A stretch of DNA of 64,000 bases from Brassica napus (GCF_020379485.1 NC_063452.1:54961377-55025376); one strand, 5' to 3'. Positions 10,435 through 21,987 are shown, counted from the stretch's first letter. The notes: generated from the letters alone by a model not told the origin. Numbers and translations: made by a program.

Positions 10435-12759
10435 GTGATGATGAAGTTCGGTGAATCGGCGGCAAGAATCAAGGGAAGCGATGGTTTTGTTGCTGGATTC
10501 GTCGGAGGCGCTATTGAGTTTCACGAACGATGCGAAGATTACGGAAGTTACGGAAATCGCGGAGTTTCCAGAGATGATGCGAACAAGACGATGCAGAGAG
10601 ATCCGTTGGTGACGCGAGACGATAAGGCGACGGCAGAGCGATTGGATTCTGTGGAGAAGCAGATCGCAACGATCGGAGAGGATTCAAGCGCAGTCATGGG
10701 AATCGTTACGGTTCCAGTGTTTCCGGATGTCGACTTGAGGCAGTGGATTTCGTGGATGGAGCATTACTTTGCTCGGAAGGGACTCACTGACTTCGAGAAG
10801 TTACACATGGCTTATGGATTCATTGTGGATGAAGCTGAGAGGTACATTAGTGGTATCGATTCTTTGAGGCCTATTAGAAGCTGGAAACATATGAAAGAAA
10901 CGTTGTTGTGGCAATTTGGCGCTGATGATGATCCAGAGAAGATCAGAATGAAAGCTAGTTATGATAGAGGCCAAAAAGCTTTCTTGGAGTGGGAAGCAGA
11001 CAAGCGACGACATTCCCGACTGTGTTCAGGTGATAATGGTGACATAACTTTCACGGATGAATCAACCTCACACAATGCCATTGTTCATGAGACTGGAGTA
11101 GTGAGGAACTGTTCTCTGTCAGATTTGATTCAGCCAGCTTTAGATTCCGAGACGGTTCATGAAAGAGATATGGTGATACATACTGTCCCTGCTGCAGAAG
11201 TTTCTGTACAATCTGAAACAATACTCGAGAACGATGTTTTTGTTGAGACTGGTCATGAGGACGAACTAAGTACAGAGAAAGAAGCAGAGCAGGTGTCAAA
11301 GTCACTATGTATTACAGCTCAGGAGGAGAGATTAGTTGCAGAGATGTCTCTAAAGGGGCCAGATTTGGTGAAGACGATGGCATTAACGACTTTGGATAGT
11401 GTGTCTGTGAGTTCTAGTGATGGGCATGTTTCAAGTTCAGAAGCTGCTCAAGAGGCAGAAGTAGAGCTTAAGCCTGCGTCACTTCCGGGTATGGAGCAAC
11501 AAGCTGATGTTAAACGTGAGATATCAGACAGTGCTTGTGTGGAGCAACCTGATTTGTTTCTTGAGAAAGCTCCAAGTTCTTCTCTGGTTGATAGGAAGCT
11601 AAAGGAGGCCTTGCATTCAAGGAAGGAATCTGCAGGAACTGTCAAGGGCCTTCAGAAGTTGAGTGGGTTGTTGCAGGCTCAACTGTGTCATGTCCAAATG
11701 AAAAGTTTGGATGTAATTACCTTGTTGACTTCAGAACAACAAACTTTGGAGCCAAAGAGGAGGAGTTCCAAGTCATGGCACTTCAAATATAAAGCTGAGA
11801 ACGTGGGGCTGTGTAAACAATACAATCATGTCCTATATTATACGTGTTGGATTCTGCATATGAGAGACTGGTTGCGGCAGCGCAAGGATGGACAGTGTTT
11901 GAAGTTTTGGTACTCTCGGTTTCCATGCGTTCCTGTCCTGGCTGAAATATGGAGATCATTGTGCAAAATAATAACTCAGGGTGAGAACAAGGCAGTTGCA
12001 GGAATGTCTCAGTGTGAGAACTTAGCTATTACTCTTATCTCGGTTATCCACACATTTGAGAGGTTCAGAGTAGAGAATGGCAGTGTTTGGATTAGTAGCA
12101 TAATTCTTCCATGCCACGTACTATACCATGCATGTCTGATGAGCAAGAGGACAGGGCAGATGTTTTTGTTCCAGATGCCGCAGATTTTACAAGTGTTGCA
12201 ACATTTTTTGGTTGGTGAGGGAGAGTTCCACGTGATTCATAAATGGAGGTTTAAGTCAGTGGCAGATACAAGACCAGAATGGCAGAGATTCCTTATCATT
12301 TTCTTCTGTTCAAGCTTGAGGGCAAGCTTGGTTTCAAGGGCGGGTGTATATGAGAGAATACTGACTTGGTTCAGGAGGCTAAATGTACTGATTTGGTGGT
12401 TTTCAACAGTAAATGGGACTGATGTTCTTGATATAAAGGTTGGTAAGCATGAAGAAATGACAGAACCAAGCACACAGTTGGAAATACAAGTGGTGAATCA
12501 TCAATTGTGTAAAGAGAGAAGAGCTGTGTTATTGATGCTTTTCAAGAGATGCATGCTGCACACTCTGATACAAGAAAGGCAGAAATGGAAGAAGAAGAGT
12601 TACAAAACTGGGATGTTCAAATACAAAGTTAGATTGAAGCAAGTGCTAGGTCTGCCATTACATGTTGTGCTTTGCCATTGGAGAAGCTCTTCTTTTGTTT
12701 GGCATCGCTGGAGAAGTAAGGGTGATTCACTTATTCTTCTGAGAAGGTTGGCAATCTAG
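10435..12759 (+). CDS. gag-like protein of the LTR retrotransposon (774 codons, C-terminal two thirds unrecognised)
   Basis: A single uninterrupted ORF fills the retrotransposon interior. Residues of about 93-175 resemble the N-terminal part of plant Ty3/gypsy gag: PVFPDVDLRQWISWMEHYF, then LTDFEKLHMAYGFI, then IRSWKHMKETLLWQF. This is preceded by a short region that may be a coiled coil (ERLDSVEKQIATI). Residues about 200-400 are acidic and low in hydrophobic content. The remainder is rich in W, C, R and K and matches no domain I know; no CCHC knuckle, protease, RT or integrase motif is visible. Around 12311-12350 the DNA shows aagcttgagggcaagcttgg then tttcaagggcggg, resembling the pol-terminus/3'UTR junction of plant gypsy elements, so the 3' part may be read-through of former non-coding DNA. 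The start at 10435 is the first ATG after the LTR that opens this frame. Confidence 0.6.
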   Translation: MMMKFGESAARIKGSDGFVAGFVGGAIEFHERCEDYGSYGNRGVSRDDANKTMQRDPLVTRDDKATAERLDSVEKQIATIGEDSSAVMGIVTVPVFPDVDLRQWISWMEHYFARKGLTDFEKLHMAYGFIVDEAERYISGIDSLRPIRSWKHMKETLLWQFGADDDPEKIRMKASYDRGQKAFLEWEADKRRHSRLCSGDNGDITFTDESTSHNAIVHETGVVRNCSLSDLIQPALDSETVHERDMVIHTVPAAEVSVQSETILENDVFVETGHEDELSTEKEAEQVSKSLCITAQEERLVAEMSLKGPDLVKTMALTTLDSVSVSSSDGHVSSSEAAQEAEVELKPASLPGMEQQADVKREISDSACVEQPDLFLEKAPSSSLVDRKLKEALHSRKESAGTVKGLQKLSGLLQAQLCHVQMKSLDVITLLTSEQQTLEPKRRSSKSWHFKYKAENVGLCKQYNHVLYYTCWILHMRDWLRQRKDGQCLKFWYSRFPCVPVLAEIWRSLCKIITQGENKAVAGMSQCENLAITLISVIHTFERFRVENGSVWISSIILPCHVLYHACLMSKRTGQMFLFQMPQILQVLQHFLVGEGEFHVIHKWRFKSVADTRPEWQRFLIIFFCSSLRASLVSRAGVYERILTWFRRLNVLIWWFSTVNGTDVLDIKVGKHEEMTEPSTQLEIQVVNHQLCKERRAVLLMLFKRCMLHTLIQERQKWKKKSYKTGMFKYKVRLKQVLGLPLHVVLCHWRSSSFVWHRWRSKGDSLILLRRLAI

Positions 12760-12912
12760 AGGGGCAGAGACGAATAAGAAGTGAAAATGGATTGTTCAAG
12801 GCATATATACTTGCAATGCTTTCGTCTCAGTGGAGGCTGCACGTCAGTTTATAAATTGGTGGTTTCTTTTCATACAAGCTTGTGGGCAAGCTTGATTTCG
12901 TGGGGAATGTAT

Positions 12913-13260
12913 TGATAGACTTCTATTAGCTCGAGTCTGACGTGGCAGGGAGGACGCTGACGTGTTTAATGAGGAAGAGCCAGGGGAGCCTTGGTTTGGT
13001 TCAGAAGGTTTGCAGTTGGAAAGATTAACGGAGAAAGACGATATAAATATAGTTCGTCTTCTTCACTTGTTCTTCATGCTTTGTATGTTGTTGTTCGTAG
13101 ACGCCATGAGTCTCGGCACGGTCGCCATGAGATCGTCGTGATCAGTCATCTTCGCCATGAGAAGGTGATTGTGATCGGAATCTGCAAAGCTATCTTGTAT
13201 TCATTGTTCTATCTTGTATTCTGGTTTGATAAAGGAGTTAGAGATATCAATACTCTATCA
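12913..13260 (+). repeat. 3' LTR
   Basis: Identical to the 5' LTR over all 348 bp and followed by the target duplication TTGCC at 13261-13265. A second relic of the gypsy-type junction (acaagcttgtgggcaagctt) lies just before it at about 12875-12894. Confidence 0.93.
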
Positions 13261-14231
13261 TTGCCCCTCCGATCTCCGGAGTTATTGGTCTTTCTTCGGG
13301 AGAACTTCCGTTCTGGAGACAGGTGACGTCAGCGTTTAATGTCATCCCGAAGTTTGCTCTCTGCTTGCCTTCTTCCCGCGTCGGTACATTCTATATGGGC
13401 GCCACAAGTTCTTATGATACCCCGGTCTTCGGTGGAAAGAATCCCGTTCCGATGACTTTAACGCCCTTAAAAATTGACTCGGGAAAATATCTAATCTCCC
13501 CCACGTCAATCTACGTTGACGGAATCCCTTTATCGTTGAACCCAAGTTTGCTTGAAGGAGGAGCCCAGCTCAGCACGGTGGTTCCTTACACCGTACTACA
13601 AACCGATGTCTACAATGCTCTTGCTCAGTCTTTTACGCTTAAAGCAACGGTATTAAAATAAAATAAAAAACTCTTTTATTTAATGAACTAATAAATTTAA
13701 TTTTTGATATCCGATTTCAAATACTCCTTCCGGTTTTTAATACTTAACTTTTTAGATGTAAATTTTTGCTCAAACTTTTATAATACTTTCTTAATTTATA
13801 TGCATAGTCTAAAAACATCGGGATTATTTTATATTTATGTATATCAAGTCTACTAATCATCTTTGTTTGGGTCTTAATTAACTTCGTTTTCACAGAAAAT
13901 AGGAATGACTGAGACCACAGGACACGCACCATTTAAACATTGTTTCGAAGATAGCGCTTCCGGGAAGAACATAGATGGGTCGGTGATGGAGATTGGGCTG
14001 CCAGGGAATGGAAAGGAGGTGAAGTGGAGGTTTCAAGGTGAAAATATGGTGGAGAGAGTATCAGAGACGGTTATTTGTTTGGCATTCGTCGACGGAGGAA
14101 AGAAACCTAATGAGTCCATGGTCATTGGAACACATCAGCTTCAAGAATATTTGATCGAATTCGATTTTAGCACCATGCGAGTGGCTTTTAGTGACCCACT
14201 TGTGCTCCATAACACTCGCTGCTACATGCAG

Positions 14232-14856
14232 TAGGGCTGGGCGCGAGTATTTACTTGCCTTTTATACCCTGTTATTTGACCTGTATCAAGTAGTTCGTTG
14301 AGTTTTGTTACTTGCAAGTAACAAATATCACAATAAAAGTTACGACTCGCCTTGATATTACTCGTTACTTGTTTTACGACTGAAAAAATGATAACTAAAC
14401 ATAAAAACTAAAGTCCTAAATAGATATTTCTTTGTTGTAAGAAGTAAACAATACTTGACAAAAAAAAAGTAATCAATACTTTCGTATCGATATATATGTA
14501 TTAAGTTCCTTCTTCTTTGTATATTAGGTGCAAATATTTTATTTAAAATAACTCTCTTGTTTTTAACAAGTCGAGTAAATATAACAAACTTTCATAACAT
14601 TCTCTCATAGATTATTATCTACCAAGTAATTCTTACAAACTTGGAAATATATCCAAATTATTAATAAGTACTTGTAATTAGTAAGTAATGAACAAGACAA
14701 GTAACTTGCAATTAACATATTTTTGGACAAGTATTCGAAACAACAAGTACTTGTTTCCGACAAGTCAAGTACAAGTCGAAAAATTCATTACTCGTTCAAA
14801 GCAAGTCAAGTATTAAGTACACGTAAAAAAGAAAGTACTCGCCTTGCGCCCACCGC
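14232..14856. mobile_element. hAT-like MITE at the stop codon of copy 2
   Basis: The left end TAGGGCTGGGCGCGAGTA and the right end tactcgccttgcgcccaccg form an imperfect inverted repeat of hAT type. The interior is built from caagtaac / gttacttg motifs on both strands. The gene's 3'UTR resumes at 14857 (ccttcccaagaatgaaatc), which lines up with 33272-33290 of copy 4, so the element is an insertion at or beside the stop codon. The 8-bp target duplication is not clean. Confidence 0.6.
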
Positions 14857-15260
14857 AGCCTTCCCAAGAATGAAATCAATCGCACATAACATTAATAGAT
14901 CCTCTTTGCCATTTCAGCTTTTACTCGTGTGTTCCTATTAAAACTTGAACTAGAACTCGACCCGTGTGGGTACTTATTTTTGTTTTTTATGAATAAATAT
15001 TTTAACATTTAAGTTTTATTTGATTTAATATTTAAAATAATCATGTACACTAATATTTAAATATTTGATATTGCAAAATGTATGTTATACAAGTGAACTT
15101 GATGTTGTTAAAAATTGAGTACTGAAATCATAAAGAAAATAGACTTAAAACATGTAAATATGCCAATATATATCACTTTTTGTTTTTATCATTATAAACC
15201 ATCAAACCATTATTAAATGTTGATATAATATGACAATAATAATAGAATATTAGAATATCA
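14857..15260. other. 3'UTR remnant and AT-rich flank of copy 2
   Basis: 14857-14940 matches the 3'UTR of other copies (agatcctctttgc, then atttcagcttttact). The rest is AT-rich with no recognisable feature up to the Helitron. Confidence 0.5.
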
Positions 15261-16059
15261 TCTTATATATTAAAACAGAAGTCACAACCTTGATTCATGT
15301 GTGATTTTTTTAAAAATGGACCTAATGGACTGACCTATTCCTAGAAAGTCATGTTACATTTAATCTATCATCTTATCACTTAAATTTTGGGCCTACTAGA
15401 AATTTTTATTGGGCTATCAATAATTAGATTTAAACAAGAGATGATCAACTGGATTTATAGATAGTATAAATTAAATATGTATAATTTAATGTTGTAATAC
15501 TATACCTGCATATGTTAAATATTTAAATATTTGTCGCTGTTAACTTTTAAAATTATAAATATTTTTTTTAAAATTACAAAAATTATATTATCTAACAATG
15601 ATTAATCTTTATTACATTAAACCAATGAAAACAAATTTTAAACTATATAGTTTATTTTAAAACTTAAACAAAAACTAAATGTTTAATTATTTACTCGATA
15701 ATATAAATCTATGAAGCGAGAAGTTTAATTTTTTTAAAAACTTTCTAAATTTGTGAAATGTTACAATATCTTTGAATATGACAATAAAACAATATTTTAC
15801 TAATCTTTATATATATAGTTACGATTTTAATAATGAAATAATTATCCGAAAATATATATATATAGAAGAAGATACAAATACATGTGAAAGTTTGAAACAA
15901 TCTATTCAATGAAAAAAATATACCGTAAACTCATTATGTTTTAAAAATTGATCGGCACATATATATTATAATATATACCAATTTAGAATTGAAAACAAAA
16001 TATTTATATAAAAATAAATAAAAACATAAATCCGTGCGGTTGCGCGGATCGAGATCTAG
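15261..16059 (+). mobile_element. Non-autonomous Helitron, copy B
   Basis: It starts TCTTATATATTAAAACAG after an A and ends CTAG before a T. The 3' hairpin, CCGTGC-GGTT-GCGCGG (16032-16047), has one change relative to copy A. It is 799 bp long, the same orientation and family as 4093-4885, with only scattered substitutions and small indels between them. It is non-coding. Confidence 0.9.
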
Positions 16060-16520
16060 TTCATATTATTGCTAGTTATCAAGTATGTTACACTTGAACT
16101 TGGTAGACAAAACCCATAAGAGTACAATGTGTGTAATTTAATTAAAAAATAAATATATAATACTAACAATTTGACAAAGATTATAACATCTATAGATATT
16201 ATTCATTAGCAGAACTGATAGATGAAGTATTGAGAGATTATTTCAACTGACTCACTATTTCCGGTTTGTGTTATTTAATGTAGTGGCTTGGTTTAATTTT
16301 TATAAATTAATAATAGGACCCCTTGGTTTACTAATGTAATTCAGACATATTGATATATACCGAGTTTTATACAGTATACGAAGTCATTAATGAAGTTAGT
16401 TTTGAGTGAACCACTTGGTTGAAAACATACTTAACATTTATCATTATGTAAAAAACAAACATACGTAACATGCTATTGTTATGTATTCTTATAAGAACTA
16501 AGTTGGACGCAAAATAATAT

Positions 16521-16951
16521 CATTTATTGGTAATTAGATTTTAGAAAGTTTTTATTCAAAAAAATAAAATTATGATTTATGATTTAGGTAATAACTAATT
16601 TAGGAAAATGCATTAATTAAACAGAAAAAGACAAAAATACTAAAAAAGTATGTTATTAATTATTTCAATGGCATTCTATTGTAAATAAATGGTAAATTAA
16701 TGGATAATTATTATTTGTACTTCTATTTTATAAGATATAGATTTATTGGTAATTTAGATTTTAGAAAGTTTTTGTTCAAAAAAATAAAATTATGATTTAG
16801 ATAATAATCAATTTAGGAAAATACATTATAAAACAGAAAAAGACAAAAGTACTAAAAGGTATGTTTATTAATTATTTCAATGGCAATCTATTATAAATAA
16901 GTGGTAAAACTAATGGATAGTTATTATTTGTACTTCTATTTTAATAAGATA
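16521..16951 (+). repeat. Tandem duplication of about 215 bp
   Basis: Two adjacent related units: about 16521-16737 and 16738-16951. Both run from atttattggtaat through tttagaaagtttttgttcaa/ttattcaa to tgtacttctatttta. They differ by several substitutions and small indels, so the duplication is not recent. It is AT-rich and non-coding. Confidence 0.75.
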
Positions 16952-17081
16952 GATATATAAAATTATTCATATTTTCTTTTAATGTTATGAATGGTGCACG
17001 TAAAGCGGAGCGTTTTTGGTTTGAGGAGGGAGAAAACCGCAAGTAGTTACCAATCATGAAAAAGTTTAAAAGCGGGACGTT

Positions 17082-17472
17082 TTTTTTTTACAGCAAACAT
17101 TCACAGACTCATGTAGACTCTGTAAATCAATGCGGCAACTTTGCATCCATGTGTACGACGAAAGACGATTGTTTCCGAGCACTGCGTGCCAAGCGATCCG
17201 CCTTTATGTTTTCCGTCCTAGGTACATGAACAATATCTGAGTTGGTGAAGCTTCTTCTCAAAAATTTAATGTCTTCCAGGTAGCTTTCAAATGCTGGTCA
17301 TTCCTCTGGTTCCGAAACCATATTCACCAATTGAGAACAATCTGTTTCAAATGTACGGAACTGTCTTAAATTCTTCATGCATTTCATTGCCTAAATTAAT
17401 ACCTCCATCTCCACATGCCATTACATTCTTTACCGCTAACAAACCCTCAAACCTCGGTAGCGCGCTGAAAAA
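17082..17472 (-). mobile_element. 5'-truncated LINE, RNase H end
   Basis: Read on the minus strand, it gives part of a plant LINE RNase H domain: FETDCSQLVNMVSEPEEWP, then DIVHVPRTENIKADRLARSA. A T-run at 17081-17089 on the plus strand is the poly(A) tail. The perfect 9-bp repeat CGGGACGTT flanks it (17073-17081 and 17473-17481), which is a target duplication. Stops and frame changes make it non-functional. Confidence 0.85.
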
Positions 17473-17481
17473 CGGGACGTT

Positions 17482-18645
17482 ATTGATCGAATAACGCACA
17501 TGCTAAAAACAAAACAAAATAGTTTTTTTGTTTATACGAGTTACTATAAAAACGCACCTACTCTAGATAAGCTTGCATTATAGTGCGGTACACAACACAA
17601 AGTGCGTTTTTGTTGAAGTAACATTTATCTATTTATTATTTAATAATAGATTCTACCTAAAAATTACAATGAAACTAATACATGGTCTGATCAATACGTA
17701 CGACGAATTAAATTAAATTAAAACTCAGACAATCACGCCTATTATAAATAGAACAATGCTAGACAAATGAATGAACAACAACAATTAAAACTTGATGCTA
17801 GTCACATGAACAAATTAAAATAGCATATGAAAATCGAAGTACATATTATTTTCTATTGCATTGTATTTTTTATTATTAGTACACCTTCTTCAAATATATT
17901 TTATCTAAACTTGAATTTTTATCTCAAAAGAATTTTAACACTATAAGAATAAAGAAAATATATACAGATTTGATTTTTATTTCAAATGAATTTTAATATC
18001 TAAAATTAGAAAAAAAATAAAATATTATGACATTATTATTAAAGATATTATAATTTCTAGCTGTATTAATATAGTGTCACTATTATAATCTTTTGTAATC
18101 CAAAACCACCTTCAATAAAGTACTAAATTTTGGTATTTTAGTATTTTAGTTACTATCGTTTAGTTTAAATATTAATTTTAATAAAATCATATACATCTAT
18201 TTATTTTTAGAAATTAGACCGGACCGGTTGGTTAAACCGGATGAACCGTTAATTATTTTTCTATCTGTTACATATTGGGTTAAAAATCATATTTGAGTTA
18301 AATTAAAAAAAAATCAGTTTATAAACCAGCCAAAACAAGTGATCTAGTTCAATACCAAATTAAATTTTCAACTTTGAATTAAAAAAACTAAATAAAAAAT
18401 TGTAAATTGTAAAAAAAAAATACATTTCAGAAATATTTCACATTAATTTTATTTTATTTTTTCTCTCTCAAAACTGCAGTACTTTTTTTTTATCAAAACC
18501 GCACTATTTTTTCAACCAAATCTGCACATGTTCCGCAAACCGCATGAACCGCAGTTGGACCGCACTTTAATTCCGCACCGCTTATCTTATCAAAACCGCG
18601 GTCCCCACTCGGACCCTAAAGTTGTGCGTGTTTTTTTTACAAAAC
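17482..18645. other. AT-rich intergenic DNA
   Basis: No gene is seen. Repeated aaccgca / gcggtttt motifs at 17500-17610 and 18470-18620 could be the two ends of an old DNA transposon into which the LINE at 17082 inserted, but no clear inverted repeat or target duplication could be read. Confidence 0.4.
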
Positions 18646-18969
18646 TTAGAGCATGTTTATTGGTAAAACCCTAAAGTGGTTCTTAAGTGGTTCTTATTGA
18701 ATTTTTAACTATTAAAATTAAGATAAGAGACTTTGTTAAGAGAAACTTAATCATAGTTTAACGGTAGTTTTTTAAATAAGGTTCTTAACAAAAAAAAATA
18801 TTAAACTTATTTTTAAACATAAAATTTTAAACAAAGATTAAATTTATTTATTAAATAAAACAAAGTCAAACATAACATTTTAAACATAGATTTTAAAATA
18901 AAAACATAAAAACATAAAAAACAAAGATTACTAAAATAAACGATAATAATTTCAAAGAGGCATCGAAGC

Positions 18970-20267
18970 TCAGTTGTTGTCTTGATCACGTCCAAATTTA
19001 CCCCATATATGTTCAACCAAATCACATTTCAGTTGTTGATGCGCTTGTCTATCACGAATTCTAGTTCGAACACCCATCTGATTGGCGATACTTGTAGGGA
19101 TATCTGTAGAATATGTGAGATCGACATGTGAACTTCCGCTGCCTTCTCCTTGTTGGAAATCCGAAACATCAAATTAAGTGTATTCATCTCGTTCGTCTTC
19201 TACTATCATATAATGGAGTATGATACATGCTCTCATAATCTTCTCAATCTTGACTTTATCCCAAGAAAGTGCTGGATTTTTAACAATGGCAAATCGAGCT
19301 TGCAAAACCCCGAAAGCACGTTCGACATCTTTCCGGACAGCTTCTTTACGTTGCGCAAATAAAACTGCTTTCGGCTCTTGTGGAATTGAAATAGATTGGA
19401 TAAAAGTTGCCCATTTTGGATAAATACCATCGGTGAGATAGTAAGCCAAATGGTACTCTCTTCCATTGACCGAGAAATTCACTTGCGGAGCATGACCGTT
19501 TATTATGTCATCGAAAACATGTGAGCGATCAAGAACATTAATATCATTTAAGGTACCTGGAGATCCAAAAATGCATGCCATATCCAGAGATCATATGAAG
19601 CAACCGCCTCTAAAACGATTGTGGGTTTTCCCGAACCACGAGAAAATTGCCCTTTCCATGTAGTAGGACAATTCTTCCACTCCCAATGCATACAATCGAT
19701 GCTTCCTATCATCCCAGGAAATCCACAAAGCTCTCCAATATAAAGTAGACGTTGAAGATCATCCGGTGTTTGTCTTCTAAGGTACTCATCGCCGAACAAA
19801 TTTATTATTGCTTCCACAAATGTTTCCACACATAATCGAGTAGTGGTTGCATCGAGCCTGAGGTATTCGTCGACCACATCAAGCGCATAACCATATGCCA
19901 ACACACTAATAGCTGCAGTACACTTTTGAATTGTAGAGAGACCAAGCCTTCCGATACCGTCTTTCGTTTGACGAAAGAATTGAACTTCATTGGAGAGGCG
20001 ATCAACAATATACATGAACAATGGCTTTCTTCACTATTTTCTGGATATGTTGGATCATCACTGAAATAATCATTCCATAACCGGAGATGACCTTCTTCAC
20101 GATTTCTTTCGGTGAAAACTCTGTTTTTTCCTTGTCTTCCATTCATCTTCTTGATCACCATAAACATTGCACAAATTTTCAAATGTTTGATCGAAATGTT
20201 GATAAAAATATTGATCAAAACTTTCATCAAGTGACCCCTCTAAATTATGATGAGAAAAAGATGCCAT
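18970..20267 (-). pseudogene. PIF/Harbinger transposase (HARBI1-like), frameshifted
   Basis: It starts at the Met of MASFSHHNLEGSLDESFDQ, equivalent to the start of the intact homologue at 41812. It retains the DDE-nuclease landmarks GFPGMIGSIDCMHWEWKNCP and GTLNDINVLDRS, and the VERAFGVLQARFAIVKNPA block with the catalytic Glu. It is broken by a frame change near 20150, a deletion near 20025 that removes the RRFRMNK segment, a frameshift near 19560, and an in-frame TAA at about 19172-19174 (a CAA in the intact homologue). The frame then continues to a stop at 18970. It would not make an active transposase. Confidence 0.9.
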
Positions 20268-20339
20268 GAGATGATAATTGATGTGTTTTAGATTTAGATA
20301 AGTGTGTTTGTGATGAGAATTGAGAGAATGGATCAAACG

Positions 20340-21110
20340 ATGATCTTTGTTTGCTGTGAAGAAGAGACAGTCTTGTGATCAAACGATGATCTTTGTTTGG
20401 TAAGAAGGAGATTAATTGTTTTTGTTTGGTAAGAAGGAGAGAAATTGTTTTGTTTGCTGAGAAGGAGAGATGACTCTTGTGATCAAACGATGATCTTTGT
20501 GATCATGAGAAGGAGAGATGAGTTTGTGATCAAACAATGATCTTTGTGATCAAACGATGAGAAGGAGAGAAAATGACTTGGTACTCCAAGACTTCAAGAC
20601 TCGATACCCAACACTACAAGGCTTACAATACTCGTGACCCAACACTACAAGACTCGTGACTTACAAGACTCCAAGACTTACAAGACTTGTGACACAAGAC
20701 TACTAGGCTTACAAGACTTGTGACTTACAAGACTCCAAGACATTACAAGACTTGTGACACAACACTGCAAGGCTTACAAGACTCGTGACCCAACACTACA
20801 AGACTCGTGACACAACACTACAAGACTCCATGATTCTGAGAGTCAATCCGTGCTTCTTCAACTTCCAATGCTCAACTCGTTGACTCTGTTTTAACCTGAA
20901 AGTAAAGACAGCCAAGAATGCAGAGAGTTAAACTAATCAAACTTAAACATTAAGAAGCATTCATAAAAAGAACAAGAAACAGAGAGTTAAACTAATCAAA
21001 CTTAAACATTTCTGAAGCATTTATAACAAGAACAAGAAACAAAGAGTTAACAAGAGCAAGAAACAGAGAGTTAAACTAATCAAACTTAAACATTAAGCAG
21101 CTACACTTAC
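20340..21110. repeat. Minisatellite blocks between the two genes of Harbinger A
   Basis: Three adjoining blocks are present. 20335-20580 repeats tgatcaaacgatgatctttg with gagaaggagag spacers. 20590-20835 repeats acaagactcgtgaccca / acttacaagactccaagac units at least ten times. 20930-21110 has three copies of a unit containing acagagagttaaactaatca and aacttaaacatt. The element at 38798 has a different repeat block in the same place (41280-41660). Confidence 0.8.
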
Positions 21111-21136
21111 GCTAAACATGATTCAACATTCTTAAA

Positions 21137-21987
21137 CTAATTAAACATTAAGTCACTGATGAGCTTCTTCTTTAGGGCTTCTTCATACTCGGCTAGAGGC
21201 TCTTTTTTTGCAATAAGAGAGACAAGTAGACTCATCTTCGACAACCTTTCCTTCATTGTCAAGTCATGCTGTTTAATGGACCACATACTCTGAAACTCTT
21301 TCACCGCATTCTTCTCTACCATAGTCTTCTTCCCACGGGCCTTTGCTGCCTTAACACCCGCGGGACGCTTGGTTTCAGTAGCTTGGAGCTTGATGAATCT
21401 GCACCGTCATCACTGTTCCTCTTCTTAGAGTTTCCCTCGTTTTTAGCAGTAGAAAGGTCAGTCCACTTCTGGTTGTTCCGCAACTCGTTCCAAGCATGCT
21501 CAAGGGTAAATTTCTTCTTATAGTTGTTGTAGAATATTTCATGAGCTCTTTTGAGCACATCATTCTCATTGCAACCGCTACTTTTCTCTCTAGTGGCAGC
21601 TTCATATGATCCACAGAACTTGAAGACCAAGTCATTGATCATGTGCCAGCGTTGCTTACAGTGACCAGGCTCTCTCTCTTCACACCTAGCAACCTTCGGA
21701 CTAGCGGCAGAGTAGGCTGCAATTCTCTTCCAGAATGTGCTTGATCTTTGCTCGTTGCCAACAACTGGATCTTTGCTCGTGTTTAGCCACGAGCTGATAA
21801 GCACAACATCATCAGTGGGCGTCCACTTCCTTCGTTCCCGGCGCTCACCAACATCATCCGTGACTAGAGTAGAAACTTGAGATGAAGATACTTCGACACT
21901 ATCTTCATAGTTACCAAAGGAAATACTTTGTTGCCTATTAAGTAGCCCAACAAAGTTTGATGTCTGAGTAAATGGATTATAATCCAT
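21137..21987 (-). pseudogene. PIF/Harbinger ORF1 (Myb/SANT-like DNA-binding protein), frameshifted
   Basis: It starts MDYNPFTQTSNFVGLLNRQQ and has the trihelix/Myb-like region ERRKWTPTDDVVLISSWLNT, then FWKRIAAYSAASP and REPGHCKQRWHMIND, then the C-terminal FTLEHAWNELRNNQKW block. A frameshift near 21380 (after DDGADSSSSKL) diverts the frame to a stop at 21316. The original frame continues as RPAGVKAAKARGKK and ends at 21137 with LISDLMFN. ORF1 of Harbinger elements helps the transposase enter the nucleus and bind DNA; that is known for the family. It parallels the intact ORF at 40128. Confidence 0.88.

Larger units (their letters stand above)
10042..13260 (+). mobile_element. Non-autonomous LTR retrotransposon with a gag-like ORF, inserted in exon 1 of copy 2
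   Basis: Two 348-bp LTRs (10042-10389 and 12913-13260) start with TG and end with CA. Read base by base, they are identical. The 5-bp target duplication TTGCC lies at 10037-10041 and 13261-13265. TGGTGCGGTAA begins two bases after the 5' LTR and is a candidate primer-binding site; a weak purine stretch (gtggggaatg) precedes the 3' LTR. The 2.5-kb interior holds one long ORF and no reverse transcriptase, integrase or protease, so movement must depend on another element. Identical LTRs show a very recent insertion. Confidence 0.95.
9565..14234 (+). pseudogene. Aspartyl-protease-like protein (xylanase-inhibitor/7S-globulin type), copy 2, split by an LTR retrotransposon
   Basis: Exon 1 is 9565-10041 plus 13266-13649, and exon 2 is 13896-14234, joined by a 246-bp GT-AG intron in phase 0. 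Without the insertion the frame is fully open for 399 codons. The protein has a signal peptide (about residues 1-23, ending ISEA), then an N-lobe with the motif LLLDLGTNLTWLNC in place of the catalytic DTG (D58-L-G). It has many cysteines, and LSTVVPYTVL replaces the second catalytic motif, so proteolytic activity is unlikely. Secreted relatives bind xylanases or other cell-wall enzymes; that role is inferred. The LTR begins TGATAG, so translation now stops straight after residue 159. The stop TAG at 14232-14234 coincides with the first bases of a MITE. The gene is dead as it stands but was lost recently. Confidence 0.93.
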
